NCBI RefSeq assembly: GCF_001436455.1
Contig: NZ_AYYU01000005.1
Location: 28,123-92,122, forward strand
Source of the DNA: Lactobacillus jensenii DSM 20557
GTDB taxonomy: Bacteria; Bacillota; Bacilli; Lactobacillales; Lactobacillaceae
Direction: 5' to 3'
DNA length: 64,000 nt
The notes under the pieces are model-generated. The model was not told where the DNA came from, made no database searches, and saw only the letters and a program-made list of their open reading frames with translations. The position numbers and the translations under genes were made by a program. Positions 28,147 to 39,198 of the stretch are shown here, piece after piece (the first letter of the stretch is position 1; each line of letters begins with the position of its first letter).

Positions 28147-29427
28147 CTAAAAATTTTTCATAGCTTCGCTAATATTATTCATTTCATCCCAGCTAAGCTT
28201 GATTTGCTTGCCGTCGGCTAAACGCTTGATTGAAACATTTCCTTCGGCAAGTTCTTTTTCACCTAAAGTGATAACAAATTCAGCATGAACACGATCAGCC
28301 TTCTTGAATTGGTTCTTAAGCTTCTTTTGGTCAACGTCATATTGAACTCTTTGACCTTGAGCACGCAACTTACGAGCAAGTTCAACACTTTTTAAAGCTG
28401 TACCTTCACCAATATTAGTGATAAAGAAGTCAATTCCACTATCCGCAAATAATTCTGGATTTTGCTTTTCAAGAACAAGCATCAAGCGTTCTTCACCAAT
28501 CCCAAAACCAACAGCTGGTGTTTCTGGGCCACCGAATTCTTCAACTAAGTGGTTGTATCTACCACCACCTAAAACAGTTGTTGGTGAAGCCCATAAATCT
28601 GTATCAGCTACCATAAATTCAAAAATAACGCCAGTGTAATAGTCAAGCCCACGAACTAAATCATCATCTAAAACATACTTAATTCCAAGCTTATCTAATG
28701 CATCGGTGATGAACTTAAAGTTCGCTTTTGATTCATCATCTAAGTAATCGACAATTCTTGGTGCATCTGGCAAGAATTGCTTATCTTGTTCTTCTTTTGA
28801 ATCAAGAATTCTCAATGGATTCTTCATCAATCTTCTTTGTGAATCTTCAGATAATTGATCTTTAACTGGGGTAAAGTAATTAATCAAGGCATCGTGGTAG
28901 GCCTTACGAACTACTTCATTACCTAATGAGTTAATGTGAAGTTCAAAATTCTTTACACCAAGCTTATTTAATAAGTCATTTCCCATCATGATGGTTTCAA
29001 TATCAGCTAATGGATTGTTTGAACCAAAGCTTTCGCAACCAATTTGGTGGAATTCACGTTGACGACCAGCTTGTGGACGTTCATATCTAAACATTGATTC
29101 AATGTAGTAAACATTAAATGGCTTAACTACATCAGGACCATACATTTTGTTTTCAACGTATGAACGAACTACACCAGCAGTTCCTTCAGGACGCAAGGCA
29201 ATGTGACGACCACCTTTGTCGTTAAAGTCGTACATTTCTTTTTCAACCACGTCACTAGTCTCACCAGATGAGCGTGAGAAGACTTCGTAGCTTTCAAAGC
29301 TAGGAGTTCTGATTTCACGATAGTTTGCTTGTTTGAAAAAGTCACGTGCAATTTGTTCAACTTTTTCCCAATTACCTGAAACATCAGGCAAAATATCAAC
29401 TGTACCTTTTGGCTTTTGTACCTTCAT
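28147..29427 (-). CDS. hisS: Histidine-tRNA ligase
   Basis: Class II synthetase charging tRNA-His. The 426-residue length fits. It shows [10 protein letters not shown] at the N-terminus, motif 2 ([22 protein letters not shown], about 112-129), the histidine-specific [10 protein letters not shown] (about 258-267) and [14 protein letters not shown]. The C-terminal anticodon domain is at about 330-420. A T-box leader precedes it and aspS follows in the same operon. Confidence 0.97.
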   Translation of the reverse strand: MKVQKPKGTVDILPDVSGNWEKVEQIARDFFKQANYREIRTPSFESYEVFSRSSGETSDVVEKEMYDFNDKGGRHIALRPEGTAGVVRSYVENKMYGPDVVKPFNVYYIESMFRYERPQAGRQREFHQIGCESFGSNNPLADIETIMMGNDLLNKLGVKNFELHINSLGNEVVRKAYHDALINYFTPVKDQLSEDSQRRLMKNPLRILDSKEEQDKQFLPDAPRIVDYLDDESKANFKFITDALDKLGIKYVLDDDLVRGLDYYTGVIFEFMVADTDLWASPTTVLGGGRYNHLVEEFGGPETPAVGFGIGEERLMLVLEKQNPELFADSGIDFFITNIGEGTALKSVELARKLRAQGQRVQYDVDQKKLKNQFKKADRVHAEFVITLGEKELAEGNVSIKRLADGKQIKLSWDEMNNISEAMKNF

Positions 29428-29459
29428 TAACTACACCCTTTTTATAATTAAATTTGATA

Positions 29460-29660
29460 AATAAAAAGAGCGCCTGGAAATAAATCCAAGGGCGCTCAAA
29501 TAGCACGGTACCACCTTTTGCTTGCTACGATTAACGCTCGCCACACGAACCATTATCTGCTAAAGGGGTCACAGATTGCTACTCTATGTCCTTGCACCAA
29601 AACGGACACTCTCTGAAAATAAGTTTCAATCTTCAATTCTTCGTCATTGATAATTCTTTT
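29460..29660 (-). ncRNA. T-box riboswitch upstream of hisS-aspS
   Basis: Core AAAAGGTGGTACCGTGCTA (complement at about 29501-29519) is followed by the terminator GAGCGCCCTTGG/CCAGGCGCTC with T-run (29464-29497). Stem I with CAGAGAG and a GTGTCC/GGACAT stem is visible. The specifier codon could not be assigned by eye. A TTGACT at 29686-29691, just after the dtd stop, may be the -35. Confidence 0.9.
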
Positions 29661-29693
29661 ATAGCTTACTTTTTTCTGCGCTTAAAGTCAATA

Positions 29694-30134
29694 CTAATCA
29701 AGGTCCAAAACAATAGTGAAAGGGCCATCATTTTCAAGTTCAACCTTCATATCAGCTCCAAAATGACCAGTTTCAACATGAAAGCCAATTTTTTCAAGTT
29801 CATGATTAAACTCTTGCCACAATTCATCAGCCTTTGGTGGGCGCATTGCCTTAACAAAGCTTGGACGATTACCTTTTTTTGTATCTGCTAACAAGGTAAA
29901 TTGACTAACGCTGAGAATTTCACCATTTACATCAGCTAAACTCAAGTTAGTTTTACCAGCTTCATCTTCAAAAATTCGCATCTTGGCAATTTTTTGAGCA
30001 GCTTTAGCAACTACTTCTTCATTATCATCTTGGCCAATACCAACTAAAAGCAAAAAGCCTTTCTTGATTTTTCCAACAACTTCATTATCAATTGCAACTT
30101 GTGCATGATTTACTCTTTGAATTACAACTCGCAT
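29694..30134 (-). CDS. dtd: D-aminoacyl-tRNA deacylase
   Basis: Hydrolyses D-aminoacyl-tRNA (and Gly-tRNA-Ala) to protect translation. The 146-residue protein starts [13 protein letters not shown] and has [19 protein letters not shown] (about 76-94), the family signature, where the cross-subunit Gly-cisPro site would be in the C-terminal half. Its start overlaps the rel stop by one base, the common rel-dtd pair in Firmicutes. Confidence 0.95.
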   Translation of the reverse strand: MRVVIQRVNHAQVAIDNEVVGKIKKGFLLLVGIGQDDNEEVVAKAAQKIAKMRIFEDEAGKTNLSLADVNGEILSVSQFTLLADTKKGNRPSFVKAMRPPKADELWQEFNHELEKIGFHVETGHFGADMKVELENDGPFTIVLDLD

Positions 30135-32371
30135 TAATTATCTGACCTCTTAGTTGAATATACATCTGGTATATCACGCAAGCGACTCAATGCTTCATTT
30201 AATTGCTGAGAATCTTTAACGGTAATAGTAACGTAAATATGCGCAATATTTTCTTCATTTACTTTACCAGAGATATTCTTAATATTTTTAGTTAGACTGT
30301 TCAACTTATTAATTACATCACTAAGTAAACTAGAGCGGTTATAACCGAAAATTTCAATATTGGCGTTAAAGGTTTCTGTACGTTCGCCAACATTTTCCCA
30401 ATCAACGTCAATTAAGCGACCTTCTTTAGCTGCTTCATCAGTTACGTTACGGCAATCAGTCCGGTGAATTGTAACTCCTCTACCCTTAGTGACATAGCCA
30501 ATAATTTCATCCCCAGGAACCGGATTACAGCATTTAGCTAAATGAAGCATCAAGTCACTAACGCCTTGAATAACAACACCATTATTGTGCTTCACATGCA
30601 TAACTGCACGATTCGGAGTAATATTCTTTGTTTCCTCAGTAGTAGTTTGACCAGCATTAAGAATTTTTTCTTCTAATTCTTTTTGCTTTTTATTTTCTTC
30701 TTCTTTACGTAAATCTTCTGTTAAACGATTAACAATTCCAATCGCAGAAACTTCCCCATAACCAACTTGAGAGAACATTTCATCTTCAGAATGATAGTTT
30801 AATTGATTAAGTAGCTTTTGAATGTGGTCTTTGTCAAGGTATTCCTTAGCACTCAAGCCACGCTCTCTAAGTAAGTTAGCGACGTCATTACGACCTTTTT
30901 CAATATTTTCATCTTTACGTTGTTCTTTAAGAAAACGTCTAATCTTGTTACGTGCCCGAGAAGTTTTAACCATATGAATCCAGTCAGGAGATGGTTCTGC
31001 ATTAGACTGGGTTAAGATCGAAACGACATCACCATTTTTTAGGCGGTAATCAAGTGGGACTAACTTGTCATTTACTTTTGCCCCAACAGCATGACTACCA
31101 ACTTGCGTATGAATTGCATAAGCAAAATCAAGTGGAACTGATCCTTTTGCTAATTCATAAACATCTCCTTTTGGAGTAAAGACATAAACTGAATCAGAAA
31201 AAATATCAGATTTTACACTCTTCATAAACTCATCAGCGTTACTAGTTTCATCTTTTAATTCCAAAATTTCTCGGAACATATCAAGTTTTCGACCAGCACT
31301 TGTAGCTTCAACTGCCTGAGTATCACCTTTTTTATAAGCCCAGTGTGCAGCAACCCCATATTCAGCAACTTCATGCATTTGCTGGGTTCTAATCTGAATT
31401 TCAAGTGGCTTACCACCTGGGCCAATAATTGTGGTATGAAGTGATTGATAACCATTGGCCTTAGGAACGGCAATATAGTCTTTAAATCTTCCCGGCATTG
31501 GCTTCCATTTAGTATGAACAGCCCCAAGTACTGCATAACAATCGCGGACATTTTGGACAATTACTCGGACAGCCAATAAATCAAAAATTTCACTAAAATC
31601 TTTATGTTTATTAACCATCTTTTTATAGATGGAATAGATATGTTTTGGGCGGCCATAAATATCATATTTAATATGCAAGCCATCTAAGGTATCTTTTAAA
31701 TATGTTATTGCAGTATCAATATATCCTTCACGTTCGCTACGCTTAGAATTCATCTGGTTAACAATATTGTAATAAGCTTCAGGATTTAGATAGTGCAAAC
31801 TCATATCTTCAAGTTCCCACTTAATTGTCCCGATACCTAACCGGTCAGCAAGAGGAGCATAAATATCTAAAGTTTCTGAAGCAATTCGGCGTTGCTTATC
31901 TGGACGCAAATGGTCAAGGGTATGCATATTATGCAAGCGATCTGCCAACTTAACCATAATTACCCGCAAATCCTGTGCCATTGCAATCAACATTTTACGG
32001 TGATTTTCAGCAAGAAATTCTTCATGTGACTTATATTCATACTTGTTAAGTTTAGTTACACCATCAACAATAAATGCAACATCCTCGCCGAATTCACGCT
32101 TAATATCATCATTGGTTACGGGAGTATCTTCAACTGTATCATGTAAAAATCCAGCGGCAACTGTGTCTGGATCTAACCCTAAATTTGCGACTGTCCCAGC
32201 AACTTGAGTTGGGTGAATAATATATGGTTGTCCACTTGCTCTTTTTTGACCCGAATGGGCCTTTTCTGCGTATTCATATGCCTTTTCTACAAAAGCAAGT
32301 TGTTCTTTATTCATATACTTTTTACATGCAGAGATAACCTCTTCATGAGTCATTTCAATGTATTTAGACAT
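30134..32371 (-). CDS. rel: Bifunctional (p)ppGpp synthetase/hydrolase (RSH)
   Basis: Long RelA/SpoT homologue of 745 residues that makes and degrades (p)ppGpp during amino-acid starvation. The HD hydrolase domain (about 45-200) has intact HDTVEDT, so hydrolase activity is expected. The synthetase domain follows (about 240-350, [20 protein letters not shown]). TGS (about 390-455, [14 protein letters not shown]), zinc-finger-like ([13 protein letters not shown]) and C-terminal ACT domains complete the protein. I use the ATG at 32371, 6 nt after AGGTG; an in-frame GTG three codons earlier lies inside that site. Confidence 0.97.
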   Translation of the reverse strand: MSKYIEMTHEEVISACKKYMNKEQLAFVEKAYEYAEKAHSGQKRASGQPYIIHPTQVAGTVANLGLDPDTVAAGFLHDTVEDTPVTNDDIKREFGEDVAFIVDGVTKLNKYEYKSHEEFLAENHRKMLIAMAQDLRVIMVKLADRLHNMHTLDHLRPDKQRRIASETLDIYAPLADRLGIGTIKWELEDMSLHYLNPEAYYNIVNQMNSKRSEREGYIDTAITYLKDTLDGLHIKYDIYGRPKHIYSIYKKMVNKHKDFSEIFDLLAVRVIVQNVRDCYAVLGAVHTKWKPMPGRFKDYIAVPKANGYQSLHTTIIGPGGKPLEIQIRTQQMHEVAEYGVAAHWAYKKGDTQAVEATSAGRKLDMFREILELKDETSNADEFMKSVKSDIFSDSVYVFTPKGDVYELAKGSVPLDFAYAIHTQVGSHAVGAKVNDKLVPLDYRLKNGDVVSILTQSNAEPSPDWIHMVKTSRARNKIRRFLKEQRKDENIEKGRNDVANLLRERGLSAKEYLDKDHIQKLLNQLNYHSEDEMFSQVGYGEVSAIGIVNRLTEDLRKEEENKKQKELEEKILNAGQTTTEETKNITPNRAVMHVKHNNGVVIQGVSDLMLHLAKCCNPVPGDEIIGYVTKGRGVTIHRTDCRNVTDEAAKEGRLIDVDWENVGERTETFNANIEIFGYNRSSLLSDVINKLNSLTKNIKNISGKVNEENIAHIYVTITVKDSQQLNEALSRLRDIPDVYSTKRSDN

Positions 32372-32392
32372 CTTACTCACCTACTCCAAAAT

Positions 32393-32767
32393 TTAGTTTT
32401 TATAAAGATTGCCCTTTAATGAGCCAAAAAATTCCATAATTAAATAAACAACAATTAAAACTAAATTATACTTAGCATATCGTGATAATACAACTAATAA
32501 GAATACAATTGGTAAAAATAATAGCCAATATTTTCTAAGATTTCTATCAGTAATTACCTTACCCACTTGGTAACTAATTAAGCTATTCAAAACAATGAAA
32601 ATGAAGCCTACGCGCCAAGTCAGTTTTATTTTTAATAAACTTGATCCATATGCCAAAAGAACTAATAATAAAGTCCACCAAATCACTGGCATAAATGAAT
32701 AATTATTTAACTTTTTTATCCAGCTTGTTTCTAATATTTTATTTTTGGCCAGCTGTAATTTTGCCAT
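32393..32767 (-). CDS. Small membrane protein, function unknown
   Basis: 124-residue protein with about four hydrophobic segments (roughly 26-44, 49-68, 81-97, 99-117) and a positively charged N-terminus. No motif is recognised. I place the start at the ATG at 32767, preceded by GAAAGAG at 9 nt. It lies between prmA (44 nt) and rel (21 nt) in the same direction, so it is probably co-transcribed with them. Location does not reveal its role. Confidence 0.6.
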   Translation of the reverse strand: MAKLQLAKNKILETSWIKKLNNYSFMPVIWWTLLLVLLAYGSSLLKIKLTWRVGFIFIVLNSLISYQVGKVITDRNLRKYWLLFLPIVFLLVVLSRYAKYNLVLIVVYLIMEFFGSLKGNLYKN

Positions 32768-32811
32768 AATATCCAACTCTTTCTGTCATAATTTCTTTTA
32801 ATTCTAGCACT

Positions 32812-33756
32812 TTAATCAGGCTTACGCTCAATTAAGAGACAAACCCAGCGTCCTTCTTGCATAGTAGTTTTTACAGAGAATCCGTTATCGGCTAAGCGCT
32901 GCTTGACTTTTTCAGCTTGTAAATAATCAATTCCTGAAAAAATAACTTTACCATTTGGAGCAAGATGCTTATCCAAATCAGGAATTAAGTCAAACAAAAT
33001 TTCTGCTAAAATATTAGCTAAAATTAAATCAAATTTACCATCTACGTCTTTTAATAAGTTCGCCTTTATGACTTCAATATTATTTAACTTATTAAGGGCA
33101 ATATTTTCATTAGCTGCTGTTACAGCTTCATCAGAAATATCAGTTGCAAGAACACTCTTAGCACCTAATTTGCTGGCAGCAATCGCTAAAATTCCTGAAC
33201 CAGTCCCCACATCTAGGACCTTAACCGGCTTTGTTAGACTGCGTTCAAGCGCCATCATAACCAATTGAGTTGTAGTATGTCCTCCTGTACCAAATGCAAG
33301 ACCTGGATCTAATGTAATAACTTTTTGGTCAGGAAATTCAGGTTGATAATTTTCCCATTCAGGAACAATTGCTAAATGACGAGAGAAATTAAGGACATGA
33401 TAATATTTTTGCCAGACCTTGTTCCAATCTTCATCTTGGACATAGTCATAGCTAATCTCTTTTTTACCAGTATCAAGGCCGTAAGATTCTAGTTCTGCCA
33501 ACTTGCTTTTATATTGTTTAATCAAATCATCAGGGTCACGTTCTTGATCAAAATAAGCTATGAATTCCATATCTTCGGGTAAGTTTTCTATATCATTAAA
33601 GTCGACTACAGTAGAATCATTTGCCCAGCCAGCTTGTTCAAAATCACTACGTTTTCTAGCTTCTACCCCTAATGCCTTAACTTCTTCTTGGCTAAAATAA
33701 GTTAAAGCATCTTCAATTTCATGACTAGTTTGTAATTTTATCAATAATAATTTCAT
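32812..33756 (-). CDS. prmA: Ribosomal protein L11 methyltransferase
   Basis: SAM-dependent enzyme that trimethylates L11. The 314-residue protein has an N-terminal substrate-recognition domain (about 1-110), a linker, and a methyltransferase core with VLDVGTGSGILAIAA (about 178-192), ATDISDEAV and the catalytic-loop motif ANILAEIL (about 248-255). GGAG lies 8 nt before the ATG. It is first in an apparent prmA-(membrane protein)-rel-dtd unit. Confidence 0.96.
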   Translation of the reverse strand: MKLLLIKLQTSHEIEDALTYFSQEEVKALGVEARKRSDFEQAGWANDSTVVDFNDIENLPEDMEFIAYFDQERDPDDLIKQYKSKLAELESYGLDTGKKEISYDYVQDEDWNKVWQKYYHVLNFSRHLAIVPEWENYQPEFPDQKVITLDPGLAFGTGGHTTTQLVMMALERSLTKPVKVLDVGTGSGILAIAASKLGAKSVLATDISDEAVTAANENIALNKLNNIEVIKANLLKDVDGKFDLILANILAEILFDLIPDLDKHLAPNGKVIFSGIDYLQAEKVKQRLADNGFSVKTTMQEGRWVCLLIERKPD

Positions 33757-33821
33757 TAATCAGACTCCATTCTATTTTTGACACTACGTTTGACCATGAT
33801 ATGATGGTAAAGGTGATAAAA

Positions 33822-34328
33822 ATGTCAAAGAAACGTAAAAAAGATAAACTTGAAAAAACATTAGTTGAAAAAATTCTCGATCGAGAAAAAGTCCCATACG
33901 AGCAAAAAGAATTTGAAACCCATGAAGAGCATGGTGTCTTTCAAATGGATACTTCTATTTTAGAACAAGACCAACGTCTGGTCTACAAAACGCTCGCTTG
34001 TGATGGCAATAAAACTGGCCCACTTGTCGCTGTTTTACCTATTACTGAACATTTAGATCTTAAAAAATTAGCTAAAGTTTCAGGTAATAAAAAATGCGAA
34101 ATGTTACCACTTAAAAAGTTGGAAAAGACAACTGGATATGTCCATGGGGCCAACACTCCTATTGGTATTCATTTTAATGACCATTATCCAATATTTCTTG
34201 ATAATAGCATGAAAAATGAAGATAAGATTATTGTTTCATCAGGTAAAGTAGGCCGAAGTGTCCAATTAAATCCTCTCGACTTACAAAAAGTAGTTGAAGG
34301 GACATTTGGTGATTTGCTAGAAAAATAA
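33822..34328 (+). CDS. ybaK: Cys-tRNA(Pro) deacylase, YbaK family
   Basis: Trans-editing enzyme of the YbaK/EbsC family that hydrolyses mischarged Cys-tRNA-Pro. The start is the ATG at 33822, 4 nt after AAAGGTGAT; an upstream in-frame ATG at 33801 overlaps weak sequence. The 168-residue protein has VYKTLACDG (about 60), the catalytic-type lysine, and GYVHGANTPIGI (about 107-118). A very basic N-terminus (KKRKKDK) precedes the domain. It is a single gene ending at a shared terminator. Confidence 0.9.
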   Translation: MSKKRKKDKLEKTLVEKILDREKVPYEQKEFETHEEHGVFQMDTSILEQDQRLVYKTLACDGNKTGPLVAVLPITEHLDLKKLAKVSGNKKCEMLPLKKLEKTTGYVHGANTPIGIHFNDHYPIFLDNSMKNEDKIIVSSGKVGRSVQLNPLDLQKVVEGTFGDLLEK

Positions 34329-34348
34329 TCACTAATATCTAATATAAG

Positions 34349-34389
34349 AAAAACAAGAGTTATCGTGAAGATAAACTCTTGTTTTTTTA
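34349..34389. terminator. Bidirectional terminator
   Basis: AAAACAAGAGTTtATC/GATAAACTCTTGTTTT-type hairpin with a GTGAA loop between the converging ybaK and thrE genes. Confidence 0.85.
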
Positions 34390-34402
34390 ATAGTCTTTAA
34401 TT

Positions 34403-35761
34403 TTATGAGGCATGACGCCACTTGCTGTCTGTCAAAATTCTTGCAGCAATTAAGCCAAGTGGCAAAGCAATAACAATCATAATTGCTTCAGTAGCCCAAT
34501 ATGCACCTAAACTTATCCGGGTCAAGCCTAAATTGAAAACTGCCCGATACATATAAAGTCCAGGAACCATGATAACAACTGATGGCACAGTAATAGCTAT
34601 TCGTGGATAACCAACTTTTTCACGAATAAATGAAGCTAATAGTCCTGAAAGCAATACGCCAACAAATGCGGCTAGGGCAGGTGGCATATGACCATAATCA
34701 ACCAAGCTCAATCGTAAAGTATTCGAGATAGCGCCAATCACAGCTGTTAAAGCGGCATAATTAATTTTAGAATTGAACATCAAGCTAAAGCCAAATACAC
34801 CACAAAAACTAGCAATTAATCTAAAAATCGTTAAATTAATTGGTGTTAGACCTAATTTTGTCATATCTCCAGGATGAATTCCAATTAACAAAGCAGTTGC
34901 CCAACCTACAGTCGTTGCCACAATAATAATTAATAGCGCATAAGCCATTCTTTCAAGTCCTGATCGCATATCTAATTTAGACAAGTCAAGCCCTGCTGTA
35001 ATAAATGGAAAACCAGGAATTACAAAAAGCATTGAACCAATATATCCAAAAATATGACTAGAACGAATATCAAAAATAAAGTGTAATAGCTGAAAGGCCA
35101 AGAAATAAGTTACACAAGCCACAAAAACTGCGGTCGCAACCTTGGCAACCATTGTAATATGCTTTTGTCCCATCTTCATTCGTGTGTAGTTCCCACAACC
35201 TGCACCAAAGAAAGCACAAATTATTTCAGGTAAGCCTCCACCTAGTAAGAAAATAAATCCTGCACAGGCAATTGCAGCAGCTAGACCAGCAATCGCAGGA
35301 GTATATCGGCTCTTTAAATGCTCGATTTCTCCTAATCGGCGGTGAATTTGACCAATATTCCAATTTCCATCCCCTGCTTCGAATTGTCTAACAAAACGTT
35401 CCAATTCATTAAGCTTGGTCATATTAACCCCGGTTGCTGGAAGAGTTAGGGTTTGACTGTAAGATTGGTTGTTAACATCAAAACAAGTGCAATCGATTGT
35501 TAGTAATCCAATATCAGCTGAACAAGTAATATCTAATGCACGAGCTATTGTATTCATTGAATCACGCACTCTCCAAGATCCAGTCCCACAACTTAAAATC
35601 ATTAATCCAACTCGTCCAACAATACTTGCTTTTTCTACAAGGGTTGCCTTTTTGGCTAGTGTTTCATCCTTACTCTTAAAGAATTCTTCCCATTGTATTT
35701 TCATATGGTGAGAATTCGATAAATGGTGTCCCATATCTACTTTATCCATTTCCTTTACCAT
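34403..35761 (-). CDS. Threonine/serine exporter family protein (ThrE, fused form)
   Basis: Membrane protein of 452 residues. It begins with a cytoplasmic ~130-residue region (GLMILSCGTGSWRVRDSMNTIARAL) followed by about ten hydrophobic segments. This is the fused ThrE architecture: a DUF1212 half (about 50-290) plus a DUF3815 half (about 300-440), which are separate genes in many bacteria. Corynebacterium ThrE exports threonine and serine. Its start overlaps the citG stop by one base, so it is expressed with citrate lyase prosthetic-group synthesis, an unexplained partnership. The actual substrate may differ. Confidence 0.82.
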   Translation of the reverse strand: MVKEMDKVDMGHHLSNSHHMKIQWEEFFKSKDETLAKKATLVEKASIVGRVGLMILSCGTGSWRVRDSMNTIARALDITCSADIGLLTIDCTCFDVNNQSYSQTLTLPATGVNMTKLNELERFVRQFEAGDGNWNIGQIHRRLGEIEHLKSRYTPAIAGLAAAIACAGFIFLLGGGLPEIICAFFGAGCGNYTRMKMGQKHITMVAKVATAVFVACVTYFLAFQLLHFIFDIRSSHIFGYIGSMLFVIPGFPFITAGLDLSKLDMRSGLERMAYALLIIIVATTVGWATALLIGIHPGDMTKLGLTPINLTIFRLIASFCGVFGFSLMFNSKINYAALTAVIGAISNTLRLSLVDYGHMPPALAAFVGVLLSGLLASFIREKVGYPRIAITVPSVVIMVPGLYMYRAVFNLGLTRISLGAYWATEAIMIVIALPLGLIAARILTDSKWRHAS

Positions 35762-36585
35762 TAAATTATACCTTCTTCCAAGGCCACAAAAATCGTTATG
35801 ATTAATAAATCAGCACAGCCACCTAGACTGTAGTTTCTTTCAGAAAAAAGGTTGTCAAGATTTTTCAAATAGGCTAAAGCCTTATTATTTTTTGCTCCAC
35901 CCAAATCAAGAAAATGTTGGCTCCATTTTTTTAACTCAGTTAATTTATCTAAATCTCCTGCTCGCTTAATAAAGTTTGAATCCTCTGTTACAGTTGCAAT
36001 TTTCATCAAGGTATCAATTAACCTCTCATTAAGAGAACCTGTAGTCTGTTTCAAAAAAGGAAGAGCTATTTTACTAATTATTGGATATCCCGCTTCAGCC
36101 TGCCCACGAATACCAGCCTTGCCATATTTTTGATATTCAATTTCACCTGCAGTCTTAGGGACTTTTACATTTGCTAAGTCATGTTCAACTAAGCCATGCG
36201 TCATTTTCTGAATAGTTTTAAAAACATCGCAATTATTACTTATTGAATAACTATAAGCACAAACAAAAATCCCTAATGAGAAAACTGCCCCTTTATGAGT
36301 ATTTATACCTTTAGTGCTAGCAAACATTTCTTTCTCAGCTTGTATTCCAAGAATACGAAGCTGTTCAAACAAATTTGATAGTTTTCCATTATATCTACGA
36401 CCCAAATCTTCTGCATTTTCAAAATAAGTACGTAAACTCAAGCTACTATCAATAAAGGTATAAACATCCATATCAGGATGCGAGCTATGAGTAACTGGAT
36501 CAACTAATCCCGGCTTTGGCCAAGTTACTACTTCATAGAGTAATGCCTTTATGGCCAAATCAGCATGTGGATATTTCACTTGCAT
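35761..36585 (-). CDS. citG: Triphosphoribosyl-dephospho-CoA synthase
   Basis: Makes the precursor of the citrate lyase prosthetic group from ATP and dephospho-CoA. The 274-residue helical protein has the family motifs EVVTWPKPGLVDP (about 18-30), the SHPDMD stretch, NTHKGAVFSLG (about 95-105) and GIRGQAEAGYP (about 152-162), ending with GGCADLL. It lies after the citF terminator and is followed by the ThrE-like gene. CitX (44708-45250) would transfer the product to CitD. Confidence 0.93.
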   Translation of the reverse strand: MQVKYPHADLAIKALLYEVVTWPKPGLVDPVTHSSHPDMDVYTFIDSSLSLRTYFENAEDLGRRYNGKLSNLFEQLRILGIQAEKEMFASTKGINTHKGAVFSLGIFVCAYSYSISNNCDVFKTIQKMTHGLVEHDLANVKVPKTAGEIEYQKYGKAGIRGQAEAGYPIISKIALPFLKQTTGSLNERLIDTLMKIATVTEDSNFIKRAGDLDKLTELKKWSQHFLDLGGAKNNKALAYLKNLDNLFSERNYSLGGCADLLIITIFVALEEGII

Positions 36586-36661
36586 CCCTTCTCTCTACTC
36601 AATAACTTTATCATTTTAACATATTTCGCTCAGCATATATTTTAAAAATAATTATAGTAAT

Positions 36662-36690
36662 AAAAAAATAGGCCTATGATAGGCCTATTT
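36662..36690 (-). terminator. citCDEF terminator
   Basis: AAATAGGCCTAT/ATAGGCCTATTT hairpin followed on the minus strand by TTTTTTTA, about 65 nt beyond the citF stop. It separates citCDEF from citG-thrE. Confidence 0.82.
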
Positions 36691-36755
36691 CTGTACGGAT
36701 ATTTAATTATTTTCAATATTAAGCATTGTAAAATATTTTTCTATATGATGCAAGC

Positions 36756-38294
36756 TTAATCTTTAACTTCTTTAATAGTATCAATTACAGTTCCATCACG
36801 ATATTCAATGACAGCAACTGTTCTGTCAGTATATTCAAGTTTCTTTGGCGTTCCCACTTGTTTTTCAGCAAGTTCTTGTAATTCATCCATAGTTACTAAG
36901 TGAATGCTTGGTACCTTCTTGAAGCAGTCAATTAAGTCTTGACGCTTAGGGTTAACGGCAACTCCTCTTTCAGTTACAACAACATCAATTGAGTCACCAG
37001 GTGTTACAACAGTTTCAACATTCTTAACAACTGTTGCATTTCTACCTCTAACTAATGGAGCTGTAATAATTGTCATCTTAGCGTTAGCAGCATCTTGGTG
37101 ACCACCAATTGCACCACGGATAACACCATCTGAACCAGTCATAACATTAACGTGGAAGTTAGTGTCGATTTGAAGAGCAGACAAAATAGCAACGTCTAAG
37201 TTGTTTACAACTGCACCCTTGTTGTGAGGATCAGCATACCATGAAGCATCAATTTCTTGTTGATCACGGTTCTTAGCCATAGAAGCTGCAGCACCCTTGT
37301 CAAAGTCTTGCACATCCATAACTTTCTTGACTAAACCTTCTTCAAGCAAGTCACAAGTTGGCTTAGTAATACCACCTAAGGCAAATGATGCAGTAATACC
37401 CTTATCAAGCATTGATTCACGTAAGTATCTAGTTACGGCAAGAGCAGCACCACCTGAACCGGTTTGGAATGAGAACCCTTGCTTAAAGTATGGTGAGTTA
37501 ACAATTACATCATTAACCATTTGAGCAATCATTAATTCCTTAGGATCTTTAGTGAAACGAGTAGCACCTGAGCCAATCTTGTCTGGGTCACCAATTTCAT
37601 CAACTTTGACAACGTAATCAACTTGAGTTTGCTTAATTGATGCTGGGGTGTTTGGATATGGGACAACATTATCAGTTAATAAAACAACCTTGTCAGCATA
37701 TTGAGCATCCATTAAGGCATAACCAAGTGAACCAAAGACTGCCTTACCATCTTGACCATTGGCATTACCTGCAGGGTCAGAAACTGGTACACCTAAGAAG
37801 GCAACATCAATCTTAATTTCGCCATCTTCAATTGAACGAGCACGGTTACCGTGTGAACGGAAGATAACAGGATTCTTCAAACCACCGTGGGAAACAAAGT
37901 CACCAAGTGAACCACGCATCCCTGATGAAGTAATGTTAGTAATGACACCTTTTTTAATAGCTTCAATAACCTTATCATTCATAACGCCAGTTAATGATGA
38001 TGGAGCTAAAGTTAAGTCTTTGTAACCTAACTTGATAATCACATCCATAACCTTGTTAAAAGCGTAATCACCATTTCTGAAGTGGTGGTGGAAAGAAATA
38101 GTCATTCCATCTTTCAAAGTAGCTTTAACAACATCTTCAATTGAGTCAACAACTTTGTTTTCACCAGCAGTTACGTGAACCTTAGGTGCAACTCTTTGGA
38201 CATCAGGATGACCAATTTCAACTGATTCAAAAGGTTTTAAGTTCAATTTTTCTAAAACATCTGCTGGCATTTCGCGTTTAATACTATTCTCCAA
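36756..38294 (-). CDS. citF: Citrate lyase alpha subunit (citrate CoA-transferase)
   Basis: Exchanges the acetyl group on the ACP for citrate in the citrate lyase complex. I place the start at a TTG (38292-38294), 7 nt after AGGAGGGC, which gives 512 residues, close to the family length. The longer in-frame ATG would place the ribosome binding site inside the gene. It overlaps the end of citE by 11 nt. Family segments such as [23 protein letters not shown] and [14 protein letters not shown] are visible. It is the last gene of citCDEF. Confidence 0.95.
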   Translation of the reverse strand: MENSIKREMPADVLEKLNLKPFESVEIGHPDVQRVAPKVHVTAGENKVVDSIEDVVKATLKDGMTISFHHHFRNGDYAFNKVMDVIIKLGYKDLTLAPSSLTGVMNDKVIEAIKKGVITNITSSGMRGSLGDFVSHGGLKNPVIFRSHGNRARSIEDGEIKIDVAFLGVPVSDPAGNANGQDGKAVFGSLGYALMDAQYADKVVLLTDNVVPYPNTPASIKQTQVDYVVKVDEIGDPDKIGSGATRFTKDPKELMIAQMVNDVIVNSPYFKQGFSFQTGSGGAALAVTRYLRESMLDKGITASFALGGITKPTCDLLEEGLVKKVMDVQDFDKGAAASMAKNRDQQEIDASWYADPHNKGAVVNNLDVAILSALQIDTNFHVNVMTGSDGVIRGAIGGHQDAANAKMTIITAPLVRGRNATVVKNVETVVTPGDSIDVVVTERGVAVNPKRQDLIDCFKKVPSIHLVTMDELQELAEKQVGTPKKLEYTDRTVAVIEYRDGTVIDTIKEVKD

Positions 38295-39198
38295 TGTAGT
38301 TGCCCTCCTCATCAATTAAGTTAGAAGCTTTGGCAGTTTCTAATACTCTGTTTGCCTTGTCAACGATTGGCTTATCAACCATCTTACCGTTCATTGAAAT
38401 AACACCGCTACCTTTAGCACGGGCTTCACGAATAGCATTTTGGACATTCTTTGCATTTTCAATCTCTTCTTTAGTTGGGTTAAAGACCTTGTTAACCATT
38501 GGAATTTGTCTTGGGTTAACCAAACTCTTACCATCAAAACCAAGTTGGTGAATGTAATTTGTTTCACGGTAAAAGCCTTCAGTATCTTTCATATTTGAGA
38601 AGACTGAGTCAAATGCGTAGATTCCAGCAGCACGACATGAGTGTAAAACCATGTTACGAGCAAATTCCATTTCACGGCCATCTGGATAACGGTGAGTGTG
38701 CATATCTGAAGTGTAATCTTCACCAGATAAGGCCATTCCCATCATTAAGTCAGTTGAAGTTGCAATGCTTGGTGCATTTAAAACGCCCTTAGCACTTTCA
38801 ATAGCGGCCATAACACCAATTGAACCTTTTTCAATACCGTATTCTTCTTCTGCCTTTTCCATATCAGCAATTAACTTCTTGATCATGTCTGCTGATTCAG
38901 TCTTAGGTAAACGAATTACGTCAACACCGGCTTTTACCATTGCCTTAACGTCTTCTTGATAAAATGGAGTATCTTGGCCGTTAATTCTAACAACAACTTC
39001 ACTTCCACCGAAGTCAACAGTCTTAATTGCTTCATAAACAAGTAATCGAGCTGCATCTTTTTCAGTTAAAGAAACAGAGTCTTCTAAGTCAAGCATAATT
39101 GAGTCAGCACCATAAATGCCTGCATCCTTAATCATGGCTGGATTGTTGCCTGGAACGAACATCATCGTCCGACGTAAACGATTCTTGATATAAGTCAT
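38284..39198 (-). CDS. citE: Citrate lyase beta subunit (citryl-ACP lyase)
   Basis: Cleaves citryl-ACP into acetyl-ACP and oxaloacetate. The 304-residue HpcH/HpaI-type TIM barrel starts [18 protein letters not shown]. It has the metal-binding MLDLEDSV (about 35-42), [10 protein letters not shown] (about 65-74, substrate arginine) and [13 protein letters not shown] (about 131-143). It follows citD directly and overlaps citF by 11 nt, giving the conserved citC-D-E-F order. Confidence 0.97.
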   Translation of the reverse strand: MTYIKNRLRRTMMFVPGNNPAMIKDAGIYGADSIMLDLEDSVSLTEKDAARLLVYEAIKTVDFGGSEVVVRINGQDTPFYQEDVKAMVKAGVDVIRLPKTESADMIKKLIADMEKAEEEYGIEKGSIGVMAAIESAKGVLNAPSIATSTDLMMGMALSGEDYTSDMHTHRYPDGREMEFARNMVLHSCRAAGIYAFDSVFSNMKDTEGFYRETNYIHQLGFDGKSLVNPRQIPMVNKVFNPTKEEIENAKNVQNAIREARAKGSGVISMNGKMVDKPIVDKANRVLETAKASNLIDEEGNYIGE

